From contig DXFW01000003.1 of the NCBI GenBank assembly GCA_019114225.1, positions 1 to 36,658 on the forward strand: a stretch of 36,658 nt of DNA, in the 5' to 3' direction. The notes beneath the pieces were generated by a model. It searched no databases. It was given only the letters and a program-made list of their open reading frames with translations, and was not told the DNA's origin. Below, in pieces: positions 14,601 through 22,556 of this stretch. This stretch comes from Candidatus Allofournierella pullicola (GTDB lineage: Bacteria > Bacillota > Clostridia > Oscillospirales > Ruminococcaceae). A program made the position numbers and the translations under genes. The number at the start of each line of letters is the position of its first letter. The stretch's first letter is position 1.

Positions 14601-16179
14601 TCACGACATCTACTCCATCGAGGACCTTGCCCAGCTCATCTATGACCTCAAGAGCACCAACGACAAAGCATGCATTTCGGTGAAGCTGGTGAGCGAAGCG
14701 GGGGTGGGCACCGTGGCCGCCGGCGTGGCAAAGGCCGGGGCGCAGGTCATCCTCATCTCCGGCTGCGACGGCGGTACCGGCGCGGCCCCCATCAGCTCCA
14801 TCCACAATGCGGGCCTGCCCTGGGAGCTGGGCCTGGCCGAGACCCACCAGACGCTGCTCCGCTCGGGGCTGCGCCGCCGGGTGCGCCTGGAGACCGACGG
14901 CAAGCTGATGACCGGGCGGGACGTGGCCATCGCGGCACTGCTGGGCGCGGAGGAATTCGGGTTTGCCACCGCCCCGCTGGTGACGCTGGGCTGCACCATG
15001 ATGCGGGTGTGCAATCTGGACACCTGCCCCATGGGCATTGCCACCCAGAACCCCGAACTGCGGAGGCGCTTTTGCGGCAAGCCGGAATATGTGGAGAACT
15101 TCATGCGCTTCACCGCCCGGCAGCTGCGGGAGTATATGGCAAGGCTGGGCGTGCGCACCGTGGACGAAATGGTAGGCCGCACCGACCTTCTGCGCCAGGC
15201 GCACAGGGAGGGCCGCGCGGCTGAGCTTGATCTGAGTCGGGTGCTTGCGCCGGGCAGCGAACACGGAACCGACGTTGTGTTCCACCCTGCCGAAAGCTAT
15301 GATTTCGGGCTTGACAAGACACTGGACCGGGCGCTTATGGCAAAAGAGCCGGTGCGGCGCGCTCTTTTGGAGGGTATTCCCTGCCGCCTGAGCGTGCATG
15401 TAAAAAACACCGACCGGGCCTTCGGCACTCTGCTGGGAGCCGAGATCACCCGGCACAGTCCCGAAGGCTGGGCGGAGGACGCCCTCATCCTGGACTGCAC
15501 CGGCGCGGGCGGCCAGAGTTTTGGCGCGTTTCTTCCCAAAGGGATGACTCTCGCGCTCAGCGGTGACAGCAACGACTATTTCGGCAAGGGCCTTTCCGGC
15601 GGTAAGCTGGTGGTGCGCCCCGGCAAAAAAGCCCGCTACGCCGCCGAGGAAAACATCATCGTGGGCAACGTGGCGCTCTACGGAGCCACCTCCGGCCAGG
15701 CGTACATCAACGGTATGGCCGGCGAGCGCTTCTGCGTGCGCAACTCCGGCGCCGTGGCTGTTGTGGAAGGCGTGGGTGAGCACGGCTGCGAATATATGAC
15801 CGGCGGCCGCGTGGTGGTGCTGGGCCCCGTGGGCAAGAATTTTGCCGCTGGCATGAGCGGAGGCGTGGCCTATGTGCTGGACGAAGACAGCACTCTCTAC
15901 CGAAACCTGAACAAAGCCATGGTGAGCATGGAAAAGGTGGAGAGCAAGTTTGACCGGGAGGAGCTTTGCCGCCTTATCGAGGCTCACACGGCACACACAG
16001 GCTCGGCAAAAGGCCGGCGCATTCTGGCCGCCTTTGAGGAATATCTGCCCCGGTTCAAGAAAATCATTCCCAGCGACTACAAGCGGCTGGTCCAGCTTGC
16101 CTCCCAGTTTGAGGAGCAGGGCGTGACCCCCGAGCAGGCTCAGATCGAGGCATTTTATGCCAGTCTGGCCAAGAAATAA
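11644..16179 (+). CDS. gltB: Glutamate synthase large (alpha) subunit
   Basis: The 1511-residue subunit converts glutamine plus 2-oxoglutarate to two glutamates. It has an N-terminal class II glutaminase whose nucleophile would be Cys19 in DNCGIGAVVDIHG, exposed by removal of a short propeptide. A central domain follows, then the FMN-binding synthase barrel (SNSGEGGE, KPGEGGHLP, SPPPHHDIYSIEDL, GCDGGTGA). A 3Fe-4S cysteine cluster lies in GCTMMRVCNLDTCPMGIATQ, and a C-terminal GXGXG beta-helix contains YGATSGQAYINGMAGERF. The start follows GGGAGG. It is first in a gltB-gltD-asnB operon behind an attenuator leader. A large opposite-strand open frame inside it is a GC-rich shadow. Confidence 0.97.
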   Translation: MKTPGSQGLYCPEFEHDNCGIGAVVDIHGRKSHQTVADALTIVEHLEHRAGKDAEGKTGDGVGILTQVPHKFFCKVCAAEGISIGGEREYGVGMFFLPQNELARRQAQKMFEVIVEKEGLEFLGWRTVPVRPGVLGHRARDCMPVICQGFVKKPEDVPAGLAFDRRLYIVRRVFEQSNGGSYVASLSSRTIVYKGMFLVGQLRTFFDDLRDEDFESAIAIVHSRFSTNTDPSWQRAHPNRFIVHNGEINTIRGNADKMLAREETMSAPAFSADDITRVLPVVDTSGSDSAMLDNTLEFLVMSGMDLPLAVMVAIPEPWSHNDTISRRRRDFYQYYATMMEPWDGPASILFSDGDLMGAVLDRNGLRPSRYVITDDGRLILSSEVGVLELSEEHILKKERLHPGKMLLVDLAKGAVLSDDEVKERYACREPYGEWLDSNLLHLSDLHVPNQKVPELTAEECAQLQKAFGYTWEEYRDSVCSMALNGSEPIGAMGADTPLAALSGQYQPLFNYFRQMFAQVTNPPIDALREKIVTSTAVYAGKNGNLLAESADNCHVLKIENPILSDLDLLKIKAMDRPGFKVAVVPILFYKSTPMDRVLEHLFVAVDKAYREGANILILTDRGVDENHVAIPSLLAVSAVHKHLVKTKKCTALSIILESGEPREVHHFATLLGYGACAVNPYLAHASLAQLVRDGLLNKDYYAAVADYDNAVLQGIVKIASKMGISTLQSYQGSQIFEALGISQEVIDAYFTGTVSRIGGITLEDIAAQTDAQHSRAFDPLGLAVDLSLPSLGRHKYRSQGEVHRYSPQVIHFLQQAARTGSYELFCQYTAAADAERSGLVRSLLEFNWPAQGVPLEEVESEESILRRFKTGAMSYGSISQEAHEALALAMNRLGGKSNSGEGGESDERLASAGTGLDRSSAIKQVASGRFGVTSRYLVSAKEIQIKMAQGAKPGEGGHLPAAKVYPWVAKTRHSTPGVSLISPPPHHDIYSIEDLAQLIYDLKSTNDKACISVKLVSEAGVGTVAAGVAKAGAQVILISGCDGGTGAAPISSIHNAGLPWELGLAETHQTLLRSGLRRRVRLETDGKLMTGRDVAIAALLGAEEFGFATAPLVTLGCTMMRVCNLDTCPMGIATQNPELRRRFCGKPEYVENFMRFTARQLREYMARLGVRTVDEMVGRTDLLRQAHREGRAAELDLSRVLAPGSEHGTDVVFHPAESYDFGLDKTLDRALMAKEPVRRALLEGIPCRLSVHVKNTDRAFGTLLGAEITRHSPEGWAEDALILDCTGAGGQSFGAFLPKGMTLALSGDSNDYFGKGLSGGKLVVRPGKKARYAAEENIIVGNVALYGATSGQAYINGMAGERFCVRNSGAVAVVEGVGEHGCEYMTGGRVVVLGPVGKNFAAGMSGGVAYVLDEDSTLYRNLNKAMVSMEKVESKFDREELCRLIEAHTAHTGSAKGRRILAAFEEYLPRFKKIIPSDYKRLVQLASQFEEQGVTPEQAQIEAFYASLAKK

Positions 16180-16193
16180 AAGGAGGATCGGTC

Positions 16194-17675
16194 ATGGGCA
16201 AACCCACCGGTTTTTTGGAATATCCGCGTCAGGAAGGGGCTGTGGCGCCGCCGCTGGAGCGGCTGGAGAACTTTCGGGAATTTCACCGTTTTCTCTCCCC
16301 TGCTGCCCAGGCACTGCAGGCAGCCCGCTGCATGGACTGCGGCGTGCCCTTTTGTCAGGCTGGCGTGACATTGGCGGGCATGACCGCCGGCTGCCCGTTG
16401 CACAACCTCATTCCTGAAATGAACGACCTTATCTATCACGGCAACTGGGAGCAGGCGTGGCGCCGGCTGGAGCACACGAACTGTCTGCCGGAGTTCACCG
16501 GCCGGGTGTGCCCGGCTTTGTGCGAGGCGGCCTGCACCTGCGCGCGGCAGGAAGGTGCGGTGTGCACCCACGAAAACGAGCTGCAGGTGGCGGAGTATGC
16601 CTTCCGCCACGGGCTGGTGAATACCGCGCCCCCCGCCGTGCGCACCGGTAAAACGGTGGCTGTGGTGGGCAGCGGGCCAGCCGGTCTTGCCGCCGCCTGG
16701 CAGCTGAACCGCCGGGGCCACCGGGTCACGGTGTTCGAAAAAGCGGACCGTCCCGGAGGCCTTCTCTGCTACGGCATTCCCAACATGAAGCTGGACAAAG
16801 CCGTGGTGGACCGGCGCATTCGCCTGATGGAAGAGGCGGGCGTGACCTTCGCCTGCAATACCGATGTGGGCCGGGACGTGACCGGCGAGGAACTGCTGGC
16901 AAAGTTTGACCGCGTGGTTCTGGCCGGCGGCGCAGGCAGGCCACGGGACCTGGCGGTGCCCGGCCGGGAGGCAAAAGGCATTCTCTTTGCCGTGGATTTC
17001 CTCGGCCAGGTGACCAGAGCACTGCTGGATTCCGGTTTTGAAAAGCCGCCCCGCAAACTGGCCGAAGGAAAGAACGTGCTGGTGGTGGGCGGCGGCGACA
17101 CCGGCAACGATTGCGTGGCCACCGCCCTGCGGCTGGGCGCAAAAAGCGTGACCCAGCTGGAAATGCTGCCCGAACCGCCCTGTGAGCGCACAGCGGACAA
17201 TCCCTGGCCCCAATGGCCGAAGGTGCGCAAGACCGACTACGGTCAGCAGGAATCCATTGCCCGGTTTGGGGCCGACCCACGGCGTTATCAGTCCACCGTG
17301 GCCGCCTTCAAGGCCGACAAGCGCGGCCGGGTATGCGCCGCAGTGGTGCAGAAACTGGAACCCCGGCAGGGTGACAACGGGCGCATGGTGATGGAGCCGG
17401 CAGCAGGCAGCGAAGAGATCCTGCCCGCCGAACTGGTGCTCATTGCCGCCGGTTTCACCGGGTGTGAAGGTTATCTGCCTGCCAGCTTTGGTGCAGCCCT
17501 CACCGGGCACGGCACTGTGGCGGCTGAAGGCGAAAGCTATGCCACCGGCGTGCCCCGTGTATTCGCGGCGGGCGACATGCGCCGCGGCCCTTCTCTGGTG
17601 GTGTGGGCCATCGCCGAGGGCATGGGCGCGGCAAGGGCGGTGGACGCCTCCCTGATGGGTTACAGCAACCTGTGA
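16194..17675 (+). CDS. gltD: Glutamate synthase small (beta) subunit, NADPH-oxidising
   Basis: The 493-residue flavoprotein takes electrons from NAD(P)H and passes them through FAD and iron-sulfur centres to the large subunit. The N-terminal cysteine clusters are ARCMDCGVPFC, GCPLHN and GRVCPALCEAACT. The FAD Rossmann motif is VAVVGSGPAGLAAAWQL, and the NADPH-binding motif is NVLVVGGGDTGNDCV. The C-terminal FAD motif ends near RVFAAGDMRRGPSLVVWAI. It starts 14 bases after gltB with AAAGGAGG upstream, so the two are co-transcribed and probably co-translated at similar levels. Its presence makes the complex the pyridine-nucleotide type rather than the ferredoxin type. Confidence 0.96.
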   Translation: MGKPTGFLEYPRQEGAVAPPLERLENFREFHRFLSPAAQALQAARCMDCGVPFCQAGVTLAGMTAGCPLHNLIPEMNDLIYHGNWEQAWRRLEHTNCLPEFTGRVCPALCEAACTCARQEGAVCTHENELQVAEYAFRHGLVNTAPPAVRTGKTVAVVGSGPAGLAAAWQLNRRGHRVTVFEKADRPGGLLCYGIPNMKLDKAVVDRRIRLMEEAGVTFACNTDVGRDVTGEELLAKFDRVVLAGGAGRPRDLAVPGREAKGILFAVDFLGQVTRALLDSGFEKPPRKLAEGKNVLVVGGGDTGNDCVATALRLGAKSVTQLEMLPEPPCERTADNPWPQWPKVRKTDYGQQESIARFGADPRRYQSTVAAFKADKRGRVCAAVVQKLEPRQGDNGRMVMEPAAGSEEILPAELVLIAAGFTGCEGYLPASFGAALTGHGTVAAEGESYATGVPRVFAAGDMRRGPSLVVWAIAEGMGAARAVDASLMGYSNL

Positions 17676-17711
17676 CCCTGCGGGAAATTTTGAATCGAGG
17701 GGGAAAAAGGA

Positions 17712-19298
17712 ATGTGTACCATCCTGTGCTATGCGGGCCATGACATCGGCCCAAACCGTTTGCAGGAATATCTTCTTCGCAGCCAGCGGCGCGGGCCGGA
17801 CAGTTTTCGCATTGTAAAAACGCCCTTTGGCTTTTTAGGGTTCGCCCGCCTTGCCATCATGGGACTTTCGCCCGAAGGAATGCAGCCCTTTGAACAAAAC
17901 GGCAGCTGGGTGGTGTGCAACGGCGAGGTGTACGGGTTCCGCCGTTTGAAAAAGGAGCTTGCGGAACGCGGCTACACGTTCAGAAGCGGGTCGGACTGTG
18001 AGGTGCTGCTGCCCTTGTGGCAGGAGTACGGCTGTGAGATGTTCGCCCATCTGGACGCGGAATTTGCCTGTGTTCTTTACGACGGGGCCAGCGGCAGCCT
18101 CATCGCCGCCCGGGACCCCATTGGCATTCGCCCGCTGTTTTACGGCTACCCCACTGCCGGCGGCACCATCGCCTTTGCCAGTGAGGCAGCCGAACTGGAA
18201 GGCTGGGTGGACGAGGTGCGTCCCTTCCCGCCCGGGCACTACTACAAAGACGGCCGTTTTGTGCAATATGAGGACATCGCCGCTGTGCGCAGCTACATCC
18301 ACGCGCCGCTGGAGGATGTGTGCAAAAACATCCGCGAAAAGCTGACGACCGGAGTGGAAAAGCGGCTGGACGCCGACGCGCCGCTGGGTTATCTGCTTTC
18401 CGGCGGGCTGGATTCCAGCCTTGTGTGCGCCATTGCGGCCCAAAAACTGCAGCGGCCCATCCGCACCTTTGCCATCGGCATGGAGGGCGACGCCATCGAT
18501 CTGAAATATGCCCGGGATGTGGCTGATTTCATCGGCGCGGAGCACACGGAAGTGCGCATGACCCGCCAACAGGTGCTGGAAGCTCTGCCGGAAGTGGTTC
18601 AGACACTGGCCACCTGGGACATCACCACCATCCGGGCCAGCCTGGGCATGTATCTCGTCTGCAAAGCCATCCATCAAAACACCGACATCAAGGTGCTGCT
18701 GACCGGCGAGATCTCCGACGAACTGTTCGGCTACAAATACACCGACTTTGCGCCCAGCGCCGCCGAATTTCAGAAGGAGGCGGCCAAGCGTTTGAGGGAG
18801 CTTCACTGCTACGATGTGCTGCGGGCGGACCGGTGTCTTGCCGCCAACAGTCTCGAGGCCCGGGTGCCCTTTGGCGATCTGGACTTTGTGCGGTATGTGA
18901 TGGCCATTGACCCGGCCCGCAAACTGAACACCTACGGCAAGGGAAAATACTTACTGCGCAAGGCGTTTGAGGACGAAGGCCTGCTGCCCAGGCATATTTT
19001 GTGGCGGGAAAAAGCCGCTTTCAGCGACGCGGTGGGCCACAGCATGGTGGACGACCTGAAGGAATATGCCGATGGGCTTTACACCGACGAAGAGTTTCAG
19101 GCGAAGCGGGCAAAATACGGCTACTGCACGCCCTTCACCAAAGAGAGCCTGCTCTACCGGGAACTGTTCGAGCAGTTTTATCCCGGCGGGGCGCGGATGA
19201 TCCCCGGATTCTGGATGCCCAATCCCGACTGGGAGGGCTGCCGGGTGGACGACCCCAGCGCCCGGGTGCTGGCAAACTATGGAGAAAGCGGCGTTTGA
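17712..19298 (+). CDS. asnB: Asparagine synthetase (glutamine-hydrolysing)
   Basis: The 528-residue cytoplasmic enzyme makes asparagine from aspartate, ATP and glutamine. The N-terminal class II glutaminase has the nucleophile Cys2 (MCTILCYAG) and the conserved RRGPDS, WVVCNGEVYG and GSDCEVLLPL segments. The synthetase domain has the ATP PP-loop YLLSGGLDSSLV, LLTGEISDELFGYKYT, and the conserved ANSLEARVPFGD and LLRKAFE. Length is normal for AsnB. It lies 36 bases after gltD with a GAGGGGGAAAAAGG ribosome site, and is closed by a terminator at 19309-19347. Grouping with glutamate synthase places another glutamine consumer under the gltB leader. Confidence 0.94.
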   Translation: MCTILCYAGHDIGPNRLQEYLLRSQRRGPDSFRIVKTPFGFLGFARLAIMGLSPEGMQPFEQNGSWVVCNGEVYGFRRLKKELAERGYTFRSGSDCEVLLPLWQEYGCEMFAHLDAEFACVLYDGASGSLIAARDPIGIRPLFYGYPTAGGTIAFASEAAELEGWVDEVRPFPPGHYYKDGRFVQYEDIAAVRSYIHAPLEDVCKNIREKLTTGVEKRLDADAPLGYLLSGGLDSSLVCAIAAQKLQRPIRTFAIGMEGDAIDLKYARDVADFIGAEHTEVRMTRQQVLEALPEVVQTLATWDITTIRASLGMYLVCKAIHQNTDIKVLLTGEISDELFGYKYTDFAPSAAEFQKEAAKRLRELHCYDVLRADRCLAANSLEARVPFGDLDFVRYVMAIDPARKLNTYGKGKYLLRKAFEDEGLLPRHILWREKAAFSDAVGHSMVDDLKEYADGLYTDEEFQAKRAKYGYCTPFTKESLLYRELFEQFYPGGARMIPGFWMPNPDWEGCRVDDPSARVLANYGESGV

Positions 19299-19308
19299 AG
19301 CCCGCATA

Positions 19309-19347
19309 AAACAGGGCGGCCTTGCGGGCCGCCCTGTTTACAGTTTT
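19309..19347 (+). terminator. Terminator of the gltB-gltD-asnB operon
   Basis: A 13-bp stem, AAACAGGGCGGCC with its complement (19309-19321 and 19327-19339), is followed by ACAGTTTTTAT, 10 bases after the asnB stop. Confidence 0.85.
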
Positions 19348-19454
19348 TATACAACTTGTTTGCCCCCGCGTGAGTGAAAGGCCGCTGCGCCCGTGATATA
19401 CTTGTTTCGGGGCCGGGCAAAGAACGCCGCCCCCGGAAAGGGCGCGATGTCATA

Positions 19455-20201
19455 ATGAAAAAGTTTCTTCTCCTGCTGGCGGCGGCGGTGCTGGCCGCAG
19501 CGGCGTTTTTCCTTTATTCACTGGCAACGGTGGAACTGCCGGAAATGAACGCCGGTTCCCCGGCCTCCTCTTACGGCGATGTGGCTCCCATCCAAAGCCA
19601 GCCGGAAAGTGTTTCTTCTCCCGGCTCAGAGCCGGAGGCAAGCGCCGAGCCGGTGAGCGACCTGTCTTTTCTCAGCGAGGAACAGCGGGATGTTTTTGCC
19701 CAGGCCCAGGATACGGTGCTTTATCTGTCGGATCCTTGCAATCTTATGCTCCGGGAAGGGAACGCCGCGGGCGATGAAGTTCAGCTGGACGGAAAAAGCT
19801 ATCTCTTCATCACCGGGCAGGACGAAAACTATGAGGACTTCCGCGCCCGAATGCTGGACATCTTCACCGAAAGCTGCTTGACGGGGATGGATTTTGACCT
19901 GCGCTTCCGTTCGGTGGAGGGCAAACTGGCCGCTCTGGTGGGCGGCGTGGGCAGCGCGGTCAGCTATGCCGAGTGCCCTGACACCTACCGTCTTGAAAGT
20001 GCCGACGACAGCACCGTGACCTTCACCCTCATCGGGCACTACATCGAGCAATGGCCAGTGGAAACGGACACAGCTTTTCTCACCCGGCGCGCAGGCGGCG
20101 CCTTCGACAGCACAAAGGAATTCACCATCCGCCTTGTGAACACCGAAGCCGGCTGGCGGGTGGACGAATTCCACAGCCCGCTTTATCCTGGCATGTTCTG
20201 A
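19455..20201 (+). CDS. Exported protein, possibly IseA-like cell-wall hydrolase inhibitor
   Basis: The 248-residue protein starts MKKFLLLLAAAVLAAAAFFLYSL, a signal peptide or N-terminal anchor. A low-complexity Ser/Pro/Glu linker (about residues 35-70) and a single globular domain of about 170 residues follow. The domain (LSEEQRDVFAQAQDTVLYLSD, then alternating strands, ending EAGWRVDEFHSPLYPGMF) resembles the IseA family of DL-endopeptidase inhibitors. I cannot confirm that by alignment, so the function is tentative. The ATG at 19455 was chosen because it starts the signal peptide; the frame opens earlier at a GTG within the upstream terminator region. The gene is alone, between the asnB terminator and its own terminator. 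Confidence 0.6.
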   Translation: MKKFLLLLAAAVLAAAAFFLYSLATVELPEMNAGSPASSYGDVAPIQSQPESVSSPGSEPEASAEPVSDLSFLSEEQRDVFAQAQDTVLYLSDPCNLMLREGNAAGDEVQLDGKSYLFITGQDENYEDFRARMLDIFTESCLTGMDFDLRFRSVEGKLAALVGGVGSAVSYAECPDTYRLESADDSTVTFTLIGHYIEQWPVETDTAFLTRRAGGAFDSTKEFTIRLVNTEAGWRVDEFHSPLYPGMF

Positions 20202-20205
20202 ACGC

Positions 20206-20240
20206 AAAAAGGCCGCTCCCTGGAAGGGGCGGCCTTTTTC
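20206..20240. terminator. Bidirectional terminator between the exported protein gene and bioY
   Basis: AAAAAGGCCGCTCC pairs with GGGGCGGCCTTTTT around a short loop, with T-runs on both strands, between two convergent genes. Confidence 0.88.
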
Positions 20241-20242
20241 GT

Positions 20243-20776
20243 TTACAGCTTCAGCCTGCGGCGGATGGCCCCGGCCAGCGCCAGCGCGCCCAGGCCCTTC
20301 AAAAAGTCCGGCAGGATAAAGGGCAGCACGCACACCGACAAACTGGCCCAAAGCCCCATGCCGCTGACAAACATGAACCAGACCGTGCCCAGTGCATAGC
20401 AGACCAGCTGGCCCGCCAGCACCCCGGCAAGGCGAAGGGGCATGCGCTGTGTGCGCCGGCAGACGGCGGCAAGCAGCGCAGCCATCAGAGGATAAGCCCA
20501 CAAAAAGCCGGCAGTCATGCCGGTGAGCACCTGCACGCCGGCAGCCATGTTGGCGAACACCGGCAGACCCACCGCCCCGATACAAATATAGGCCAGGATG
20601 GAGGCTGCCGCCCAGCCCGGGCTGAGCATCGCCCCGGCGAAAAACACTCCCAGCACGCTCAAGGTCAGGCTGATGGGTCCGATGGGGATACTCAGCGGGG
20701 CCACGACCGCCATGAAGGCGGTGCACAGGCCCGCGAGGGCGATGTTTTTTACTTTTGTTCCCGAAGCGGCGCTCAC
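20243..20776 (-). CDS. bioY: BioY-family biotin transporter substrate-binding membrane protein
   Basis: About 177 residues with six predicted membrane helices; this is the S component of an ECF biotin transporter. Family signatures are ALCTAFMAVVAPLSIPIGPISLTLSVLG, FAGAMLSPGWAAASILAYICIGAVGLPVF, and the conserved GGxxxLxGxTAGFLWAYPL-like segment (VQVLTGMTAGFLWAYPL). No ECF ATPase or T component is adjacent, so it either works alone or shares a module encoded elsewhere. The GTG at 20776 has AGGAG at ten bases; another GTG at 20785 lies too close to that site. A strong extended -10 promoter precedes it. No BirA operator was recognised. Confidence 0.88.
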   Translation of the reverse strand: MSAASGTKVKNIALAGLCTAFMAVVAPLSIPIGPISLTLSVLGVFFAGAMLSPGWAAASILAYICIGAVGLPVFANMAAGVQVLTGMTAGFLWAYPLMAALLAAVCRRTQRMPLRLAGVLAGQLVCYALGTVWFMFVSGMGLWASLSVCVLPFILPDFLKGLGALALAGAIRRRLKL

Positions 20777-20826
20777 GGCTCTCACTCTCCTCTGGTTTTT
20801 CTGAGCAGCCTGGCCGCCCGCGGCTC

Positions 20827-20856
20827 ATTATACCACAACACCCGCCTGCCGCGCAA
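20827..20856 (-). promoter_or_regulatory. bioY promoter
   Basis: TGGTATAAT is an extended -10 (TATAAT at 20827-20832), with TTGCGC (20851-20856) 18 bases upstream on the minus strand. It overlaps the 3' end of the carrier-protein gene, so bioY is probably transcribed separately from the adenylation operon. Confidence 0.6.
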
Positions 20857-21088
20857 AGGTTTTGCACAGCTCCGCAATGCTGTCCGCTGTGCGGAAGGCG
20901 TCCCGCTCCACCTGGGTGGGCTGGATCTCCACCCCCATATCCTCCAGTCCGGCCAGCAAAGTGATGAGGGCCAGACTGTCCAGCAGCCCCGTCTCCAAAA
21001 GGTCGGCTCCTTCGTTCAGAGCCGCGCTGCTGCCGCAGGCTTCCGCCAGCAGGCAGCGCACCTTTTGTTCAAACTGCGCTTCATTCAT
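20828..21088 (-). CDS. DltC-like acyl/peptidyl carrier protein
   Basis: The 86-residue four-helix carrier protein would hold an activated amino acid on a phosphopantetheine arm attached to the Ser of GLLDSLALI (about residue 38). The downstream IQPTQVERDAFRTADSIAEL is the pattern of DltC, the D-alanine carrier of teichoic acid D-alanylation. It overlaps the upstream adenylation gene by eight bases, so the two are translated together and are probably partners. No DltB or DltD transfer protein lies in the window, so the acceptor is unknown. A different amino acid or a secondary-metabolite role is possible. Confidence 0.83.
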   Translation of the reverse strand: MNEAQFEQKVRCLLAEACGSSAALNEGADLLETGLLDSLALITLLAGLEDMGVEIQPTQVERDAFRTADSIAELCKTFARQAGVVV

Positions 21089-22541
21089 CTTTCAACATCC
21101 TTTCCAGCGCGGCAAGATCGCACTTGCCCCGCTCGTTCACCGGCATGCGTTCCATCGCGCGCCAGCGCCGGGGCAGCATGTAGTCCGGGAGGGTGCGCCG
21201 CAGGCGGGCTTTGCATTCTGAGAGGTCCAAAGGCGCTGTTTCCCACTCCACCACCGCGGCCAGGCCCCGCACTTCGTCCCCTGCCCGGATGGGCAGCACT
21301 GCCGCCGCGCGCGCTTCGTCCCAGCCGAGGATGGCCGCTTCCACCTCTCCCGGCTCGATACGGTAGCCCTTGTATTTGATCTGGCGGTCTCTCCGGCCAA
21401 GGTGCCACAAAAGGCCGTCCCTGAGAACGCCCTGGTCCCCAGTGCGGTAGAGCTTTTGCCCCGAGAGCGTGCCGAAGCCGCCCGCTTCGCCGCCGATGTA
21501 GCCGCTGCCCACGCTGGGCCCGGCAATGGCGATCTCGCCGGGCGCGCCGTCGGGCAGCGGAGCGCCGCCCTCATCCAGAATCAACAGACGGCTGGCCGCG
21601 TTTTCCGCGCAGCCCACCGGCAAGGGCCCTTCCCTGCCCTGCACCTCCACCGCACAGACGGCACAGGCCGCCTCGGTGGGGCCGTAGGCGTTGAGGATGT
21701 GCAGGCCGCCAAAGCGCTTTTCCAGTGTTTTGACAGTGCGGGGCGCAAGGGTCTCGCCGCAGAAAAAGACGGTCTCCAGGTCCGGCAGCAGCGTCCGGCA
21801 GAAGGCCGTGTCGCACAGACACAGGCGGGCAAAGGAAGGCGTACAGACCAGCCGCCGCGCGCCGCTGCTTCCCAGCGCTTCATACAGCGCCGGCAGGTCA
21901 GCCTGCTCCGCCGGCTCCAGCGCGCGGACCGTGCCGCCCATGGCAAAAGCAGGCCACAGGTCCGCCACCGAAAGATCAAAGGAAAAGCGTGCCTGGTTGA
22001 CGCTCACGCCGGTTCCGCACGCAGCCACCGCCGGAAGTCCGCACATCCACTCCACGAAGTTTTCCAGCGCCGAGAGCGGGATACGCACCCCTTTTGGCGC
22101 GCCGGTGCTGCCGGAAGTGAACATCCAGTAGGCGTCCCGCCCGGGGTCCGCGGCGAACTGCGCGGGCGCCAGCGCTTCGCTTTTGCAAAACAGTGGCTCG
22201 GCCTGCACTGCCCTCAGCGCCGCTGCCGCCGCGTGGCTGCCGCAGCAGAGGACCTCGGCAGGGTCCGCCTGACTGCGTATCTTTAAAAGGCGCTCCTGCG
22301 GCTGCTGCGGGTCCACCGGCAGCCAGGGACGGCCTGCCATGAGGCAGGCCAAAAAGCAGACGGGCATGCCCGCTTCCTTTTCGCCGCAGATGAGGACCGG
22401 ACCTGTGCCCGCCCGCAGGCGGGCGGCCAGAACGCTGGCGCTGCGCCAGAGCTCGCCGTAGGTGAGCGTCTGCGTTCGGTTTTGATAGGCCGGACGTGCG
22501 GGCGTTTGCCGGGCATGCCGTGCAATGGCTTCCAAAAGCAT
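21081..22541 (-). CDS. DltA-like amino acid adenylation enzyme
   Basis: The 486-residue ATP-dependent ligase would activate an amino acid as adenylate and load it on the adjacent carrier protein. ANL-superfamily motifs are in order: WMFTSGSTGAPKG (ATP binding), ARFSFDLSVADLWPAF, VFFCGETL, NAYGPTEAA, YRTGDQG, GRRDRQIKYKGYRIEPGEVE, and the late catalytic Lys in MPVNERGKCDL. The FSFDLSVAD and FCGETL segments are those of D-alanine ligase DltA rather than of large NRPS modules. The start at 22541 has GGGAGGG upstream. It follows a VanW-family gene by 15 bases. Substrate specificity cannot be read with certainty. Confidence 0.85.
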   Translation of the reverse strand: MLLEAIARHARQTPARPAYQNRTQTLTYGELWRSASVLAARLRAGTGPVLICGEKEAGMPVCFLACLMAGRPWLPVDPQQPQERLLKIRSQADPAEVLCCGSHAAAAALRAVQAEPLFCKSEALAPAQFAADPGRDAYWMFTSGSTGAPKGVRIPLSALENFVEWMCGLPAVAACGTGVSVNQARFSFDLSVADLWPAFAMGGTVRALEPAEQADLPALYEALGSSGARRLVCTPSFARLCLCDTAFCRTLLPDLETVFFCGETLAPRTVKTLEKRFGGLHILNAYGPTEAACAVCAVEVQGREGPLPVGCAENAASRLLILDEGGAPLPDGAPGEIAIAGPSVGSGYIGGEAGGFGTLSGQKLYRTGDQGVLRDGLLWHLGRRDRQIKYKGYRIEPGEVEAAILGWDEARAAAVLPIRAGDEVRGLAAVVEWETAPLDLSECKARLRRTLPDYMLPRRWRAMERMPVNERGKCDLAALERMLKDE

Positions 22542-22556
22542 ATGCGTCCCTCCCGC

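Noticed and set aside
12952-15996. A 1014-residue minus-strand open frame inside gltB
   Set aside because: It is a codon-bias shadow of gltB. gltB shows complete motifs from end to end and the antisense frame has none.
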